In this document: piece after piece, positions 33,947 to 43,007 of the stretch
Position numbering within the stretch: the first letter of the stretch is position 1
Layout: every line of letters begins with the position of its first letter
NCBI GenBank assembly: GCA_016283755.1
Contig: JAEENO010000037.1
Span: 1-46,768 of the forward strand
DNA: 46,768 nt
DNA from: Lachnospiraceae bacterium
GTDB taxonomy: Bacteria; Bacillota; Clostridia; Lachnospirales; Lachnospiraceae
Direction of reading: 5' to 3'
Position numbers and translations under genes: made by a program
The notes under the pieces: generated by a model
Databases searched by the model: none
What the model was told of the DNA's origin: nothing
Seen by the model: only the letters and a program-made list of their open reading frames with translations

Positions 33947-33970
33947 AAGCAGGGGCATAAGCCCCTGCTT
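33947..33970 (-). terminator. Intrinsic terminator of pyrB-pyrI
   Basis: A perfect ten-pair stem, AAGCAGGGGC (33947-33956) with GCCCCTGCTT (33961-33970) and a four-base loop, lies seven bases after the pyrI stop. A T-containing stretch follows on the - strand. Confidence 0.8.
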
Positions 33971-33977
33971 TGAAAAA

Positions 33978-34409
33978 TTAGTTCTTTCTGTACTTCTCTT
34001 CGCAGTACTTGCATCTATATACTGCATTTGCTTCGTCTGTTAAGATGAAGATCTGTTCTAATTCCTGTTCGATTGATGTGATACATCTCGGGTTCTTGCA
34101 GGAGATTACATTATGAATCTTCTTTGGAAGTGCGAGCTTTTTCTTCTCGACAATCTTCTCATCCTTAATTACGTTAACGGTTATATTATGATCGAGGAAT
34201 CCTAATACGTCTAAGTTGATTGTTCCGACAGGACATTCAACTTTAAGAATATCTTTTCTTCCCATTGCCTTACTCTGAGCATTGGTAATAATTGCAACAG
34301 TCGAATCGTTTAACTGGTCAAGCTTCATATCATGATAGAGGCTTAAAGCTGTTCCTGCTTTAATATGATCTAATACATATCCTTCTTTAATAGCACCTAC
34401 ATTAATCAT
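33978..34409 (-). CDS. pyrI: Aspartate carbamoyltransferase regulatory chain
   Basis: A 143-residue regulatory subunit that binds nucleotide effectors and assembles with PyrB. The N-terminal allosteric domain begins [20 protein letters not shown]; the C-terminal zinc domain has four cysteines in CKNPRC and CKYCEEKY. Its start overlaps the pyrB stop by four bases, so synthesis is coupled. PyrI occurs in many Clostridia but not in Bacillus, so control of pyrimidine synthesis here includes direct feedback. Length and motifs are complete. Confidence 0.96.
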   Translation of the reverse strand: MINVGAIKEGYVLDHIKAGTALSLYHDMKLDQLNDSTVAIITNAQSKAMGRKDILKVECPVGTINLDVLGFLDHNITVNVIKDEKIVEKKKLALPKKIHNVISCKNPRCITSIEQELEQIFILTDEANAVYRCKYCEEKYRKN

Positions 34410-35323
34410 ACCTGCACCTCCAATAATGTTAAGATGAGAGCCATACGAACGTACACGCCGTATTGTGCCTGTTCGAAGTAGTTGGCACGCGGATCGTTAT
34501 CTACAGCTACCGAAATCTCGTTAACACGAGGAAGCGGATGCATAACAATCATGTCGTCCTTACCGAGAGCCATCTTCTTCTCGTCTAAGATATAGAAGCC
34601 CTTCATTCTTAAGTATTCTTCTTCGTTGAAGAATCTTTCTTTCTGAATTCTTGTCATGTAGAGAATATCGAGTTCGTCCATTGCGTCCTCGAGCTTTTCT
34701 ACTTCCTTATACTTAACTCCGTTGGCATCAAGAACCTCTTCCTTAATGTAGCTCGGAACTTTCAACTCTTCAGGAGATATGAGTACGAACTTAACATTAT
34801 CGTAGCGAACAAGCGCGGATATTAAAGAGTGAACTGTACGACCAAACTTAAGGTCACCGCAAAGTCCGACAGTAAGATTGTCAAGACGTCCTTTTTTCTG
34901 TTTAATAGTGAGTAAATCCGTAAGAGTTTGAGTTGGATGCTGATGACCACCGTCACCGGCGTTGATTACGGGAATAAGAGATTTGATAGAACCAACAAGA
35001 GGAGCGCCCTCCTTTGGATGTCTGATAGCACAGATATCTGCGTAACAGGAAATGACACGAATGGTATCGGAAACACTTTCACCTTTGGCTGCTGATGAAC
35101 TGCCGGCTTCGGAGAAACCTAAAACCTGTCCGCCGAGACGAAGCATAGCGGATTCAAAACTTAAACGTGTTCTGGTACTTGGCTCATAGAAACATGTCGC
35201 CAGGATTTTGCCGTCACATGCATGTGCATATTTGGCAGGATGCTTCTCAATGTCATCGGCCAGCGCAAGAAGCTTGTCGAGTTCTTCTACTGAGAAGTCA
35301 AGTGGGCTCATTAAATGACGCAT
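34406..35323 (-). CDS. pyrB: Aspartate carbamoyltransferase catalytic chain
   Basis: This 305-residue enzyme joins carbamoyl phosphate and aspartate, the first committed step of pyrimidine synthesis. The carbamoyl-phosphate motif [13 protein letters not shown], the 80s-loop [30 protein letters not shown] and [10 protein letters not shown] are all intact. RBS GAGGAGG lies before the ATG. Upstream are a consensus promoter and a 21-bp palindrome but no recognisable PyrR-binding attenuator. Other pyr genes are absent from the window. Confidence 0.97.
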   Translation of the reverse strand: MRHLMSPLDFSVEELDKLLALADDIEKHPAKYAHACDGKILATCFYEPSTRTRLSFESAMLRLGGQVLGFSEAGSSSAAKGESVSDTIRVISCYADICAIRHPKEGAPLVGSIKSLIPVINAGDGGHQHPTQTLTDLLTIKQKKGRLDNLTVGLCGDLKFGRTVHSLISALVRYDNVKFVLISPEELKVPSYIKEEVLDANGVKYKEVEKLEDAMDELDILYMTRIQKERFFNEEEYLRMKGFYILDEKKMALGKDDMIVMHPLPRVNEISVAVDNDPRANYFEQAQYGVYVRMALILTLLEVQV

Positions 35324-35352
35324 AAAAAAGTCCTCCTCATTATTTAATTATG

Positions 35353-35373
35353 AAACATTTTTGAAAAATGTTT
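35353..35373. promoter_or_regulatory. 21-bp palindrome in the pyrB leader, candidate operator
   Basis: Arms AAACATTTTT (35353-35362) and AAAAATGTTT (35364-35373) are perfectly complementary around a single G. It lies just downstream of the predicted transcription start and 29 bases before the pyrB ATG. The one-base loop argues for a protein-binding operator rather than an RNA hairpin. Confidence 0.6.
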
Positions 35374-35388
35374 TGACGCATTTTTCTT

Positions 35389-35417
35389 ATTATATAAAAA
35401 CAGGTATCTTGTGTCAA
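35389..35417 (-). promoter_or_regulatory. Perfect consensus sigma-A promoter of pyrB-pyrI
   Basis: On the - strand TTGACA (complement of 35412-35417) and TATAAT (complement of 35389-35394) are separated by exactly 17 bases. All twelve core positions match the consensus. Confidence 0.85.
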
Positions 35418-35498
35418 TGGATATTTTTCAGTACAAATTATGGGACAGAAATTTTGTTAGACTTTACCATATAAGATAGAAATACGGAGGTAAGCGTA

Positions 35499-35609
35499 AT
35501 GAAAATTGTTAAAAAAATGAATGCCATTGACATGGAGAGAGTATTCGTAAAGCTTGTATTTACACTGTTTGGAGTAAGCACTTGTATAGTTTTTTTCTTC
35601 TCTTTTTAG
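35499..35609 (+). CDS. Small membrane peptide of 36 residues
   Basis: A short ORF (start MKIVKKMNAIDMERVF, then FVKLVFTLFGVS and a very hydrophobic end) stands eight bases after CGGAGG (35485-35490). It has a positively charged start and one hydrophobic segment from about residue 17 to the end, so it would sit in the membrane. It fills part of the 396-base gap between pyrB and the cohesin-like gene. I recognise no family. The RBS and codon use make it plausible; it may also be a leader peptide. Confidence 0.45.
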   Translation: MKIVKKMNAIDMERVFVKLVFTLFGVSTCIVFFFSF

Positions 35610-35719
35610 GGTAGTGTTTTTTAAATGAACCCCTTTAAAAATTTATTGATAAGGTTGCGGAAAAAAGCTATAATTATTAGAGTAGTTTTAACATTATAGT
35701 CGGAGGAGTATGGTTTAAA

Positions 35720-36922
35720 ATGAGGAAGAAAAAGATTATAGCTTTAGCGCTTTTATTCGTAATGATTGTAAGTGCGGCAGTTCCGTTTATATATAAGAAT
35801 GAAGCGTATGCAGCTGGACGTATGATTATCTCGCTTAATCCTGAGACCGATATCGAGGTCGGACAGGAATTTGCGGTATATCTTACAGCAAGGAACGAGA
35901 ACAACGAGAACACGACGGCAAGCATGAAGTTATCCTTCGATCCGTCACTTATAGAGTACATAAGCAGTAATGCTTCTGATGCGGCTTGCAACAATGATGT
36001 AATTACCGCAACCGGTAAGAGTGTTAAATTCACTTTTAAAGCGATTGCGCCGGGTACGGTTTCTTTAATCGCAAGAGCAACGGCAGACGGAGCGGATCTT
36101 GAATCTGCGGGAATCAGAGTTACGATTACAGGTACTGCCAATAATGATGACAATGGCGGAGACGATAACGGCGGTGATGATAACGGCGGAGATGATAACG
36201 GCGGAGACGATAACGGTGATGACAGCGGAGAAGTTGAAGAGCCTGATGAACCGGTAGTTGTCGATGTTAAGGAAACTACAGAGTATAAGCAGCTTCAGGA
36301 GAACTACAACAAGTTATACGATACATATAATCGTGCGAAGAATGATAAGAGAAGATTTTTCTTAATGACGATTATATTCGGTGCGGTATCGTTTATATTC
36401 TTTATCATAATTATTATTCTTCTTATCAAGAGAAGAACCCCTGATGATTATGATGATTATGACGGATATGACGAGCCTAAGGGCGGTAATGACAATAATG
36501 ATAAGCCTGACAAGAAGGCTAAGAAGCAGGAAGCACTTGAGGCTGCCGAGAGAGACAGATTAAGAGAAGAAGCAATAGCAAGAGACTTAAAAGAGCGCGA
36601 AGAGAAGATGCGAATGACCGCAACAAGAGAAGAAGCCGAAGCAAGAAAGTCTATCGGCGAGGTTGTTGCAAGAGAAGTTAAGAAGAATCGCGAGAATGAC
36701 GATTATCTTGAGAGAACTGCATCTAAGAGCGAACAGGCGGATGTTGATATCGCTAAGCAGGTATCCAAGATTATAGCTATGAGAACTTCAAAGCTTGCAT
36801 CTCCCGACCAGGTAGAAGGGCTTGTTAAGGAAGATATCAGTCCTACACCTGCCAAGGTTAAGGATAAGAAGAAAGCATTCGATGAAGATGACTTATTCTT
36901 AATGGATATTGATGATTTATAA
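35720..36922 (+). CDS. Cohesin-like single-pass membrane protein with acidic repeat linker
   Basis: A 400-residue protein with a signal peptide (cleavage likely after AYA, about residue 32). It has a cohesin/Ig-like domain at 35-140 (VGQEFAVYLTARN, then SMKLSFDPSLIEYIS and FKAIAPGTVSLIARA) and a DDNGG repeat linker at 143-170. A membrane segment lies near 213-236, and a charged coiled-coil tail of about 160 residues would be cytoplasmic. True cohesins bind dockerins in cellulosomes; here the domain is joined to the membrane and an intracellular tail, so a scaffold or sensor role is more likely (inference). RBS GGAGGA stands twelve bases from the ATG. It precedes clpC by 47 bases. Confidence 0.75.
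   Translation: MRKKKIIALALLFVMIVSAAVPFIYKNEAYAAGRMIISLNPETDIEVGQEFAVYLTARNENNENTTASMKLSFDPSLIEYISSNASDAACNNDVITATGKSVKFTFKAIAPGTVSLIARATADGADLESAGIRVTITGTANNDDNGGDDNGGDDNGGDDNGGDDNGDDSGEVEEPDEPVVVDVKETTEYKQLQENYNKLYDTYNRAKNDKRRFFLMTIIFGAVSFIFFIIIIILLIKRRTPDDYDDYDGYDEPKGGNDNNDKPDKKAKKQEALEAAERDRLREEAIARDLKEREEKMRMTATREEAEARKSIGEVVAREVKKNRENDDYLERTASKSEQADVDIAKQVSKIIAMRTSKLASPDQVEGLVKEDISPTPAKVKDKKKAFDEDDLFLMDIDDL
36146..36229 (+). repeat. Tandem 15-base repeat coding for DDNGG
   Basis: Four complete 15-base units coding for Asp-Asp-Asn-Gly-Gly (36146-36205) are followed by two shortened ones (DDNG, DDSG). They form the linker of the cohesin-like protein and are prone to slippage in multiples of 15 bases. 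Confidence 0.85.
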
Positions 36923-36969
36923 AATGATGGTTTTCCATACATAAAGTTTGGGAAAGGAAACGAATTATC

Positions 36970-39408
36970 ATGAGCATGGCATATACAGATATGGCCAAGA
37001 AAGCCCTTAAGATTGCTAATCAGACATCTAAGCAGATGAAGCACTTATATGTCGGAACAGAGCATATACTTATCGGTCTTATTAAAGAAGGCGACGGTGT
37101 TGCAGCATCTATATTAAGGAGCTTTTCAATAGATGAAGCACAGCTTGCACAGCTTATCGAGGAGTTAATCGCACCGAATTCGGATGTTGCGATAGCAGAC
37201 AGAGAAGGGTATACACCTAAGACATTGGACGTATTAGAAGGTGCTGAAATCATTGCACAGGCGTATAAGAGCGACGGAATCGGTACGGAGCATATTCTTT
37301 TATCGATTCTTCAGAGACGCGACTGTGTGGCATATAAGCTTTTAAGTACGTTAGGCGTTAACATTCAGAAGATGTATGTTGATACATTGACTGCAATGGG
37401 AATAGATAAGGAAGCGTTCGAAGGTATCTTCAGAAAGGACGATTCCAAGGAGAGACAGCAGAGTCTTATTTCCAATTATTCAAGAGATTTAACGGCTCTT
37501 GCAAGAGAAGGAAAGCTTGATCCTACAATCGGACGAGTTGAAGAGATTCATAGAGCAATACAGATATTAAGCAGGCGAGGAAAGAATAATCCTTGCCTTA
37601 TCGGTGAGCCCGGAGTTGGTAAAACCGCTATAGTTGAAGGTCTTGCATCTTTGATTGAATCGGGTAATGTACCTGAGACAATTAAGGGGAAGAAGATTCT
37701 TAACCTCGATCTTTCAAGTATTGTTGCGGGAACCAAGTACAGAGGCGAATTTGAGGACAGAATTAAGCGTATTATCAAAGAAGTTACGGATATGGGTAAC
37801 ATCATCCTTTTTGTTGACGAGATCCATACGATTATTGGTGCAGGTGGTGCTGAAGGCGCACTTGATGCTTCGAATATATTAAAGCCATCTCTCGCAAGAG
37901 GCGAGATTCAGCTTATCGGCGCAACAACAATAGAAGAATACAGAAAGTATATTGAGAAGGATGCAGCACTTGAGCGTCGTTTCCAGCCTATAAGAGTTGA
38001 GGAACCGACAGAGAAGGAAGCTGTTGAGATTCTTAACGGTATTAAGCATAAGTATGAAGAGCATCATAACGTAATTATTACGGATGAGGCTGTTAATGCT
38101 GCGGTTAATCTTGCCAACAGATATATTAACGATAGATTTCTGCCTGACAAGGCAATCGATATATTGGATGAAGCATCGGCTAAGGCTAAGCTTGCAACAG
38201 TTAAAGTAGACCTTGGCTCTGAAGATATCGAGAAAGAGATTGCTGCAGTTTCCAAGGATTTTGAGCAGGCCCTTATCGATGAGGATATGGAGCGCGCTAA
38301 GGAACTTAAGGCAAAGAAGAAAGAATTAACCGAAGAACTTGCGAAAAAAGAGAAGCGTAAGAGCGCTCGTAAGGATAAGGTTGTAACAATAACCGAAGCC
38401 GATATAGCGGGAATGGTATCAGAATGGACCAAGATTCCGTTAAGCAAGCTTGAAGAGAAAGAATCTGCCCGACTTGAGAATATGGCTAAGGTTCTTCATA
38501 AGAGAGTTATAGGTCAGGACGAAGCGGTACAGGCTGTTGTCAGAGCCGTAAAACGTGGCCGTGTCGGACTTAAAGATCCGCATCGCCCAATCGGTTCATT
38601 CCTCTTCCTGGGACCTACCGGTGTAGGTAAGACTGAGCTTAGTAAAGCTCTGGCAGAGGCGCTTTTCAACGATGAGAAGTCTCTTATAAGGGTTGACATG
38701 TCTGAATATATGGAGAAGCACAGTGTATCCAAGATTATCGGTGCCCCTCCGGGATATGTAGGACACGAGGAAGGCGGTCAGTTATCCGAAAAGGTACGCC
38801 GCAATCCGTATTCGGTAATTCTTTTTGATGAGATTGAAAAAGCTCATCCGGATGTCTTCAATATACTTTTACAGGTGCTTGATGACGGTCATATTACCGA
38901 TTCACAGGGTCGAAAGGTTGACTTTAAGAATACGATTATAATTATGACTTCTAACGCGGGTGCTCAGCAGATTGTTGAACCTAAGCTTCTTGGATTCGCT
39001 TCTAAGGCAGATGCCAAGCGTGATCATGAAGTTATGAAGAATGCTGTTATGGAAGAGGTTAAGAGAATATTCAAGCCGGAATTCCTTAACAGAATCGATG
39101 AGACCATCGTATTCCACGCACTTACCGCGGATGAGATGAAGGCAATCGTGTCCTTGCAGACAAAGATTCTTTGCGACAGAGCAGAGGATAAGCTTAAGAT
39201 TAAGCTTACGGTATCGAGTGCCGTTAAGGAGTACATTGTTAAAAAAGCTTTCGATCAGAAGTATGGCGCACGTCCGTTAAAGAGAATGATTCAGACAAGC
39301 CTTGAAGATGCGCTTGCGGAAGAGATTCTTCTTGGACATGCCAAGTCGGGAGATACTGTTACAGTCGGACTTAAGAAAGAAAAAATCGTTTTTCATGTTA
39401 AGAAATAA
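36970..39408 (+). CDS. clpC: ClpC-type AAA+ ATPase
   Basis: An 812-residue unfoldase that feeds substrates to ClpP. The N-terminal double repeat starts MAYTDMAKKALKIANQTSKQ, the first AAA module has GEPGVGKTA (near 214), the linker with coiled segment spans about 405-480, and the second module has GPTGVGKTE (near 548). Walker B segments are ILFVDEIHT and VILFDEIEKAHP. ClpP-contact loops of the LGF type appear as KLLGFASK. Usual companions ctsR, mcsA and mcsB are not upstream, so control differs from Bacillus; I see no CtsR operator. RBS is AAAGGA. Confidence 0.94.
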   Translation: MSMAYTDMAKKALKIANQTSKQMKHLYVGTEHILIGLIKEGDGVAASILRSFSIDEAQLAQLIEELIAPNSDVAIADREGYTPKTLDVLEGAEIIAQAYKSDGIGTEHILLSILQRRDCVAYKLLSTLGVNIQKMYVDTLTAMGIDKEAFEGIFRKDDSKERQQSLISNYSRDLTALAREGKLDPTIGRVEEIHRAIQILSRRGKNNPCLIGEPGVGKTAIVEGLASLIESGNVPETIKGKKILNLDLSSIVAGTKYRGEFEDRIKRIIKEVTDMGNIILFVDEIHTIIGAGGAEGALDASNILKPSLARGEIQLIGATTIEEYRKYIEKDAALERRFQPIRVEEPTEKEAVEILNGIKHKYEEHHNVIITDEAVNAAVNLANRYINDRFLPDKAIDILDEASAKAKLATVKVDLGSEDIEKEIAAVSKDFEQALIDEDMERAKELKAKKKELTEELAKKEKRKSARKDKVVTITEADIAGMVSEWTKIPLSKLEEKESARLENMAKVLHKRVIGQDEAVQAVVRAVKRGRVGLKDPHRPIGSFLFLGPTGVGKTELSKALAEALFNDEKSLIRVDMSEYMEKHSVSKIIGAPPGYVGHEEGGQLSEKVRRNPYSVILFDEIEKAHPDVFNILLQVLDDGHITDSQGRKVDFKNTIIIMTSNAGAQQIVEPKLLGFASKADAKRDHEVMKNAVMEEVKRIFKPEFLNRIDETIVFHALTADEMKAIVSLQTKILCDRAEDKLKIKLTVSSAVKEYIVKKAFDQKYGARPLKRMIQTSLEDALAEEILLGHAKSGDTVTVGLKKEKIVFHVKK

Positions 39409-39441
39409 ATGACAATTCAATAGGAATTTAAGGAGGAAGAA

Positions 39442-39855
39442 ATGTCAGTTGTAGAAAAGTTAATCCGTGTTGAGAAGACCGGAGAGTTAAGCTTTGGTAA
39501 TTATGAATTACCGGAGAAAGCAAAGGTTGATGATTTTGAAGTAGGCGGAGACATTTATAAAGTTAAGACCTGCAAAGAGATTACCAAGCTTGAGAAGAAC
39601 GGTTCATTTGTATATGAATCCGTGCCGGGAACAACAGCAATCGGTTTTGTCGAGACGGGTGACGGAGTTAAGTTCACTGTATCGGGTAATGAAGATGCTC
39701 AGGTAACATTGGGACTTGAAGACGGAGCAACATACGAAGTTCAGATTAACGGTGAAGATGCCGGAGTAATCGAGACCAATCTCGGTGGTAAGCTTACACT
39801 TGGTGTTGAGTTATCCGCAGGAGAAGATGTTGCGGTAATAGTTAAGAGAAAATAA
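39442..39855 (+). CDS. Small acidic protein, function unknown (endosialidase-labelled in relatives)
   Basis: A 137-residue beta-rich, acidic protein without cysteine-based or membrane motifs except one CKEI cysteine. The beginning SVVEKLIRVEKTGELSFGNY and repeated DGATYEVQINGEDAG-like strands resemble a conserved Lachnospiraceae family often called endosialidase or chaperone-like in annotations. That name is not supported by any catalytic residue I can see. RBS AAGGAGGA is excellent. It lies 33 bases after clpC and may be co-transcribed. A terminator follows. Confidence 0.75.
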   Translation: MSVVEKLIRVEKTGELSFGNYELPEKAKVDDFEVGGDIYKVKTCKEITKLEKNGSFVYESVPGTTAIGFVETGDGVKFTVSGNEDAQVTLGLEDGATYEVQINGEDAGVIETNLGGKLTLGVELSAGEDVAVIVKRK

Positions 39856-39862
39856 TTACGAG

Positions 39863-39890
39863 AATCCGGTAGCGATACCGGATTTTCTTA
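39863..39890 (+). terminator. Intrinsic terminator after the small acidic protein gene
   Basis: A nine-pair stem (39863-39871 with 39876-39884) with a GCGA loop is followed by TTCTTA. It ends about 20 bases before radA. Confidence 0.75.
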
Positions 39891-39909
39891 AAAATGAAAG
39901 GGATTATTA

Positions 39910-41268
39910 ATGGCGAAGAAGGAGACAGTTTTCTTTTGTCAGCAGTGCGGATACGAATCTCCGAAATGGATGGGTCAGTGCCCTGCGTGTAAGGAGTGGA
40001 ATTCGTTTGTTGAGGAAACCGTAAAAAGTGAAAAAGGGAAAAAAGTTAAAGCGATAGATAATGCTGCTAAGATTGTAAGCATTAATTCCGTTGAAGGTAT
40101 AGATGGCGCAAGGGTGAAAACCGGGATTAATGAATTTGACCGTGTTCTTGGCGGTGGACTTGTTAACGGCTCACTTATCTTAATCGGCGGCGATCCGGGA
40201 ATCGGTAAATCAACAATTCTTTTACAGGTATGTAAGAACCTGGCAAATAGCGGTAAGAAGGTACTCTACATATCGGGTGAGGAATCTGTTCAGCAGATCA
40301 AACTTAGAGCCGACAGAATCGGAACTTTTACAGATGATTTAAGTCTTGCTTGTGAAACAAGTCTTACTTCAATCGAGAATATGATAGAGAATGAAAAGCC
40401 TCAGTTTGTGGTAATTGACTCTATTCAGACCATGTACGGAGAAGATGTAAATTCTGCACCGGGATCGGTATCCCAGGTAAGAGAGGCAACGAATACATTC
40501 TTAAGAATTGCAAAAAGCCTTGATATAACGATATTCCTGGTAGGACATGTAACCAAAGAAGGCGCTGTTGCCGGACCCCGTGTCTTAGAGCATATGGTTG
40601 ATACCGTGCTTTATTTCGAAGGAGACAGACATGCGTCATACAGAATTCTTCGAGGCGTTAAGAACAGATTCGGTTCAACCAATGAAATCGGTGTATTCGA
40701 GATGCGTGATACCGGGCTTCGTGAGGTTGAGAATCCTTCGGAATTTATGATAGAAGGTAAGCCGCAGGATGCGTCGGGTTCTGTTATTGCCTGCTCTATG
40801 GAAGGTACCAGACCTATTCTTCTTGAGGTTCAGGCGTTAGTATGTAATTCCAATCTTGCGATTCCGAGAAGAACTACGGTAGGCGCTGATATTAACAGAG
40901 TTAATCAGCTTATGGCTGTGTTAGAAAAGCGCGCGGGATTTAACATGTTTAATTATGATGCCTACGTTAATATAGCGGGCGGAATAAGAATGAACGAGCC
41001 TGCAATAGATCTTGGCATAGCGCTTGCGATTATATCAAGTTATAAGGATAAGCCGATTGATGATAAGACAATTTGTTTTGGAGAAATCGGCTTAAGCGGT
41101 GAGATAAGGTCGGTATCTATGGCAGAGCAGCGTGTTAAGGAAGCTAAAAAGCTCGGATTCACCACATGTATCTTACCCGCAACGAATCTTAAGTCGATGT
41201 CAAAGGAAGACGGAATTAAGCTTATAGGAATAGAATCTGTTAAAGAACTTGGAAGATTTCTATCTTAG
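39910..41268 (+). CDS. radA: DNA repair protein RadA
   Basis: This 452-residue RecA-like ATPase drives branch migration during recombinational repair. The N-terminal zinc motif is CQQCGYESPKWMGQCPAC, the Walker A GGDPGIGKST, the RadA-specific motif RILRGVKNRFGSTNEIGVF, and the C-terminal Lon-like domain begins MEGTRPILLEVQAL. RBS AAAGGG lies before the ATG. All domains are complete. It follows a terminator, and a small membrane protein gene starts 34 bases after it. Confidence 0.97.
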   Translation: MAKKETVFFCQQCGYESPKWMGQCPACKEWNSFVEETVKSEKGKKVKAIDNAAKIVSINSVEGIDGARVKTGINEFDRVLGGGLVNGSLILIGGDPGIGKSTILLQVCKNLANSGKKVLYISGEESVQQIKLRADRIGTFTDDLSLACETSLTSIENMIENEKPQFVVIDSIQTMYGEDVNSAPGSVSQVREATNTFLRIAKSLDITIFLVGHVTKEGAVAGPRVLEHMVDTVLYFEGDRHASYRILRGVKNRFGSTNEIGVFEMRDTGLREVENPSEFMIEGKPQDASGSVIACSMEGTRPILLEVQALVCNSNLAIPRRTTVGADINRVNQLMAVLEKRAGFNMFNYDAYVNIAGGIRMNEPAIDLGIALAIISSYKDKPIDDKTICFGEIGLSGEIRSVSMAEQRVKEAKKLGFTTCILPATNLKSMSKEDGIKLIGIESVKELGRFLS

Positions 41269-41302
41269 ATAAGGGCGATTACTTTAATACGGAGGTAATG
41301 AA

Positions 41303-41620
41303 ATGGTTATCGGTTTTATTATATGGAGTGTGGCCGCACTTTTATTTGTCGGTATAGGAATATTCATATTGAAAGCAAAGAAGGCAGTAGGTTTATGGGC
41401 AAATGTACAGGCACCGATTGTAAAGGATATTAAGAAGTTTAATAAAGCAAATGCAATACTTATGTTCATCTATGCAGGATTATTCGAAATCCTTGGAATA
41501 CCTTTTCTTTTCTTAAAGCAGAATTCCGCAGGTTTCGTACCCATTATTATAGGAGTTGTCGCACTGTCAATCGCACTGATGATTGCTGCATCTAAAGTAG
41601 AGGATAAATACAGAGTGTAG
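41303..41620 (+). CDS. Small membrane protein (DUF3784-like)
   Basis: A 105-residue protein with three hydrophobic segments, at about 1-22, 49-68 and 77-96. The sequence IFILKAKKAVGLWANV followed by a hydrophilic KDIKKFNKAN stretch and ILGIPFLFLKQNS is like small Lachnospiraceae membrane proteins of the DUF3784 type; function unknown. RBS ACGGAGGT is strong. The gene may be co-transcribed with radA, but I see no functional link. Confidence 0.68.
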   Translation: MVIGFIIWSVAALLFVGIGIFILKAKKAVGLWANVQAPIVKDIKKFNKANAILMFIYAGLFEILGIPFLFLKQNSAGFVPIIIGVVALSIALMIAASKVEDKYRV

Positions 41621-41725
41621 AATATGATTACAGGACCTTGCTTTTATATTCAGAAAACAATACTAATCGAAAAAATATTGAAATTAAAGAATTATTCGAG
41701 TAGAATATTGGTGGAGGTATAAGCA

Positions 41726-42940
41726 ATGATTATTGATAGACCACAATATTTAGAAAAGCTAACAAGATTTAAAGATAAGGATTTAATCAAAGTTGTTACC
41801 GGTGTTAGAAGATCCGGTAAATCCGTTTTGTTGTTTGATATTTTCTACAAGTACTTGATCAAGAATGGCGTTGATAAGAGCCATATCATCAGAATAAATC
41901 TTGAAAACGAAGAAGAAAAGAATCTGCGAAATAGTGATAGCTTATATGCGGAAATATCAAAGAGACGAAAAGATAAAAAACGTCATTATATATTTATAGA
42001 TGAGATTCAATATGTTGAAGGTTTTGAGGATTTAGTTAATAGTTTAAAAAACAGTAATTGCGATGTATATATAACCGGTTCAAATTCAAAAATGCTTTCC
42101 GGAGACATTTCTACTGCGTTACGTGGTAGAAGTATTGAGATAAAAGTTTATCCTTTATCATTTGCGGAGTACTATTCATATGTAAAAGGTGATAAAAGAG
42201 TCCAGTGGAATAAATATTTGAAATATGGTGGGTTCCCTTTTGTTGCAAAAGAAAGTGATGAGCAAGCAAAAATCGAATATCTAAATATGCTTGAAAGTAC
42301 AATTGCAACAAAGGACATCATTGATCGATACAATCTTAGACATCCGGAGTTGTTCAATGCAGTTTATGATTATTTATGTTCCAATATAGGATCGCTTGTT
42401 AGTGCGAAGAAGATATCTGATACTTTGAAAAGTAATGGTTATAAAACGATTACTGTAGATACTGTTGGAAACTACTTGACCTATTTGTGTGAATCTTTCT
42501 TATTCTACAAAGTATATAGATATGATATAAAAGGAAAAGAATATCTTAAGACCCTAAATAAATATTATATTTCTGATACGGGGTTAAGAAATGCACATTT
42601 GAATTACAGGCAAATTGAAGTCACACATGCTCTGGAAAATATTATTTTTCTTGAATTGATTAGACGAGGATATGTGGTTGATATCGGCAAAAACAAAGAA
42701 AAAGAAATCGATTTTATAGCCAAAGACAGCAGGGATACCTACTATATTCAGGTTGCTTACAATATGACAGATGAGGATGTTAGAAAAAGAGAAATAGGTT
42801 CATTTCACAAAATAGATGATGGCTATAAAAAGATTGTTATTACTATGGATGATGATCCGTTTGTATTGTTGGAAAATGGATATAAGAAAATGAACGCGTT
42901 AGATTTTCTTCTAAACGAAAAAGCATTAGAGGAAATATAG
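41726..42940 (+). CDS. DUF4143-type ATPase (AAA_14)
   Basis: A 404-residue protein of the AAA_14/DUF4143 family, common and often horizontally moved in anaerobes. Walker A is GVRRSGKSVLL (near residue 27), Walker B is YIFIDEIQYVEG, and the sensor-like YITGSNSKML follows. The domain after GRSIEIKVYPLSFAEYY is the DUF4143 start, and a nuclease-like end contains EIDFIAKD. Codon use is more AT-rich and less clean than in flanking genes, supporting transfer. RBS GGTGGAGG precedes the ATG. Cellular role is unknown; regulator or defence-related functions have been suggested for similar proteins. Confidence 0.87.
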   Translation: MIIDRPQYLEKLTRFKDKDLIKVVTGVRRSGKSVLLFDIFYKYLIKNGVDKSHIIRINLENEEEKNLRNSDSLYAEISKRRKDKKRHYIFIDEIQYVEGFEDLVNSLKNSNCDVYITGSNSKMLSGDISTALRGRSIEIKVYPLSFAEYYSYVKGDKRVQWNKYLKYGGFPFVAKESDEQAKIEYLNMLESTIATKDIIDRYNLRHPELFNAVYDYLCSNIGSLVSAKKISDTLKSNGYKTITVDTVGNYLTYLCESFLFYKVYRYDIKGKEYLKTLNKYYISDTGLRNAHLNYRQIEVTHALENIIFLELIRRGYVVDIGKNKEKEIDFIAKDSRDTYYIQVAYNMTDEDVRKREIGSFHKIDDGYKKIVITMDDDPFVLLENGYKKMNALDFLLNEKALEEI

Positions 42941-43007
42941 GGGGAGAAATGTTAAAGATGTAGAGCTTTTATTAAATATGTTATTAAAGATGAAACGGGG
43001 TATTGAT

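Noticed and set aside
36146-36229. Regular 15-base repeats resembling a short repeat array
   Set aside because: They lie in frame within a coding region and encode a DDNGG linker, have no spacers and no cas genes nearby.
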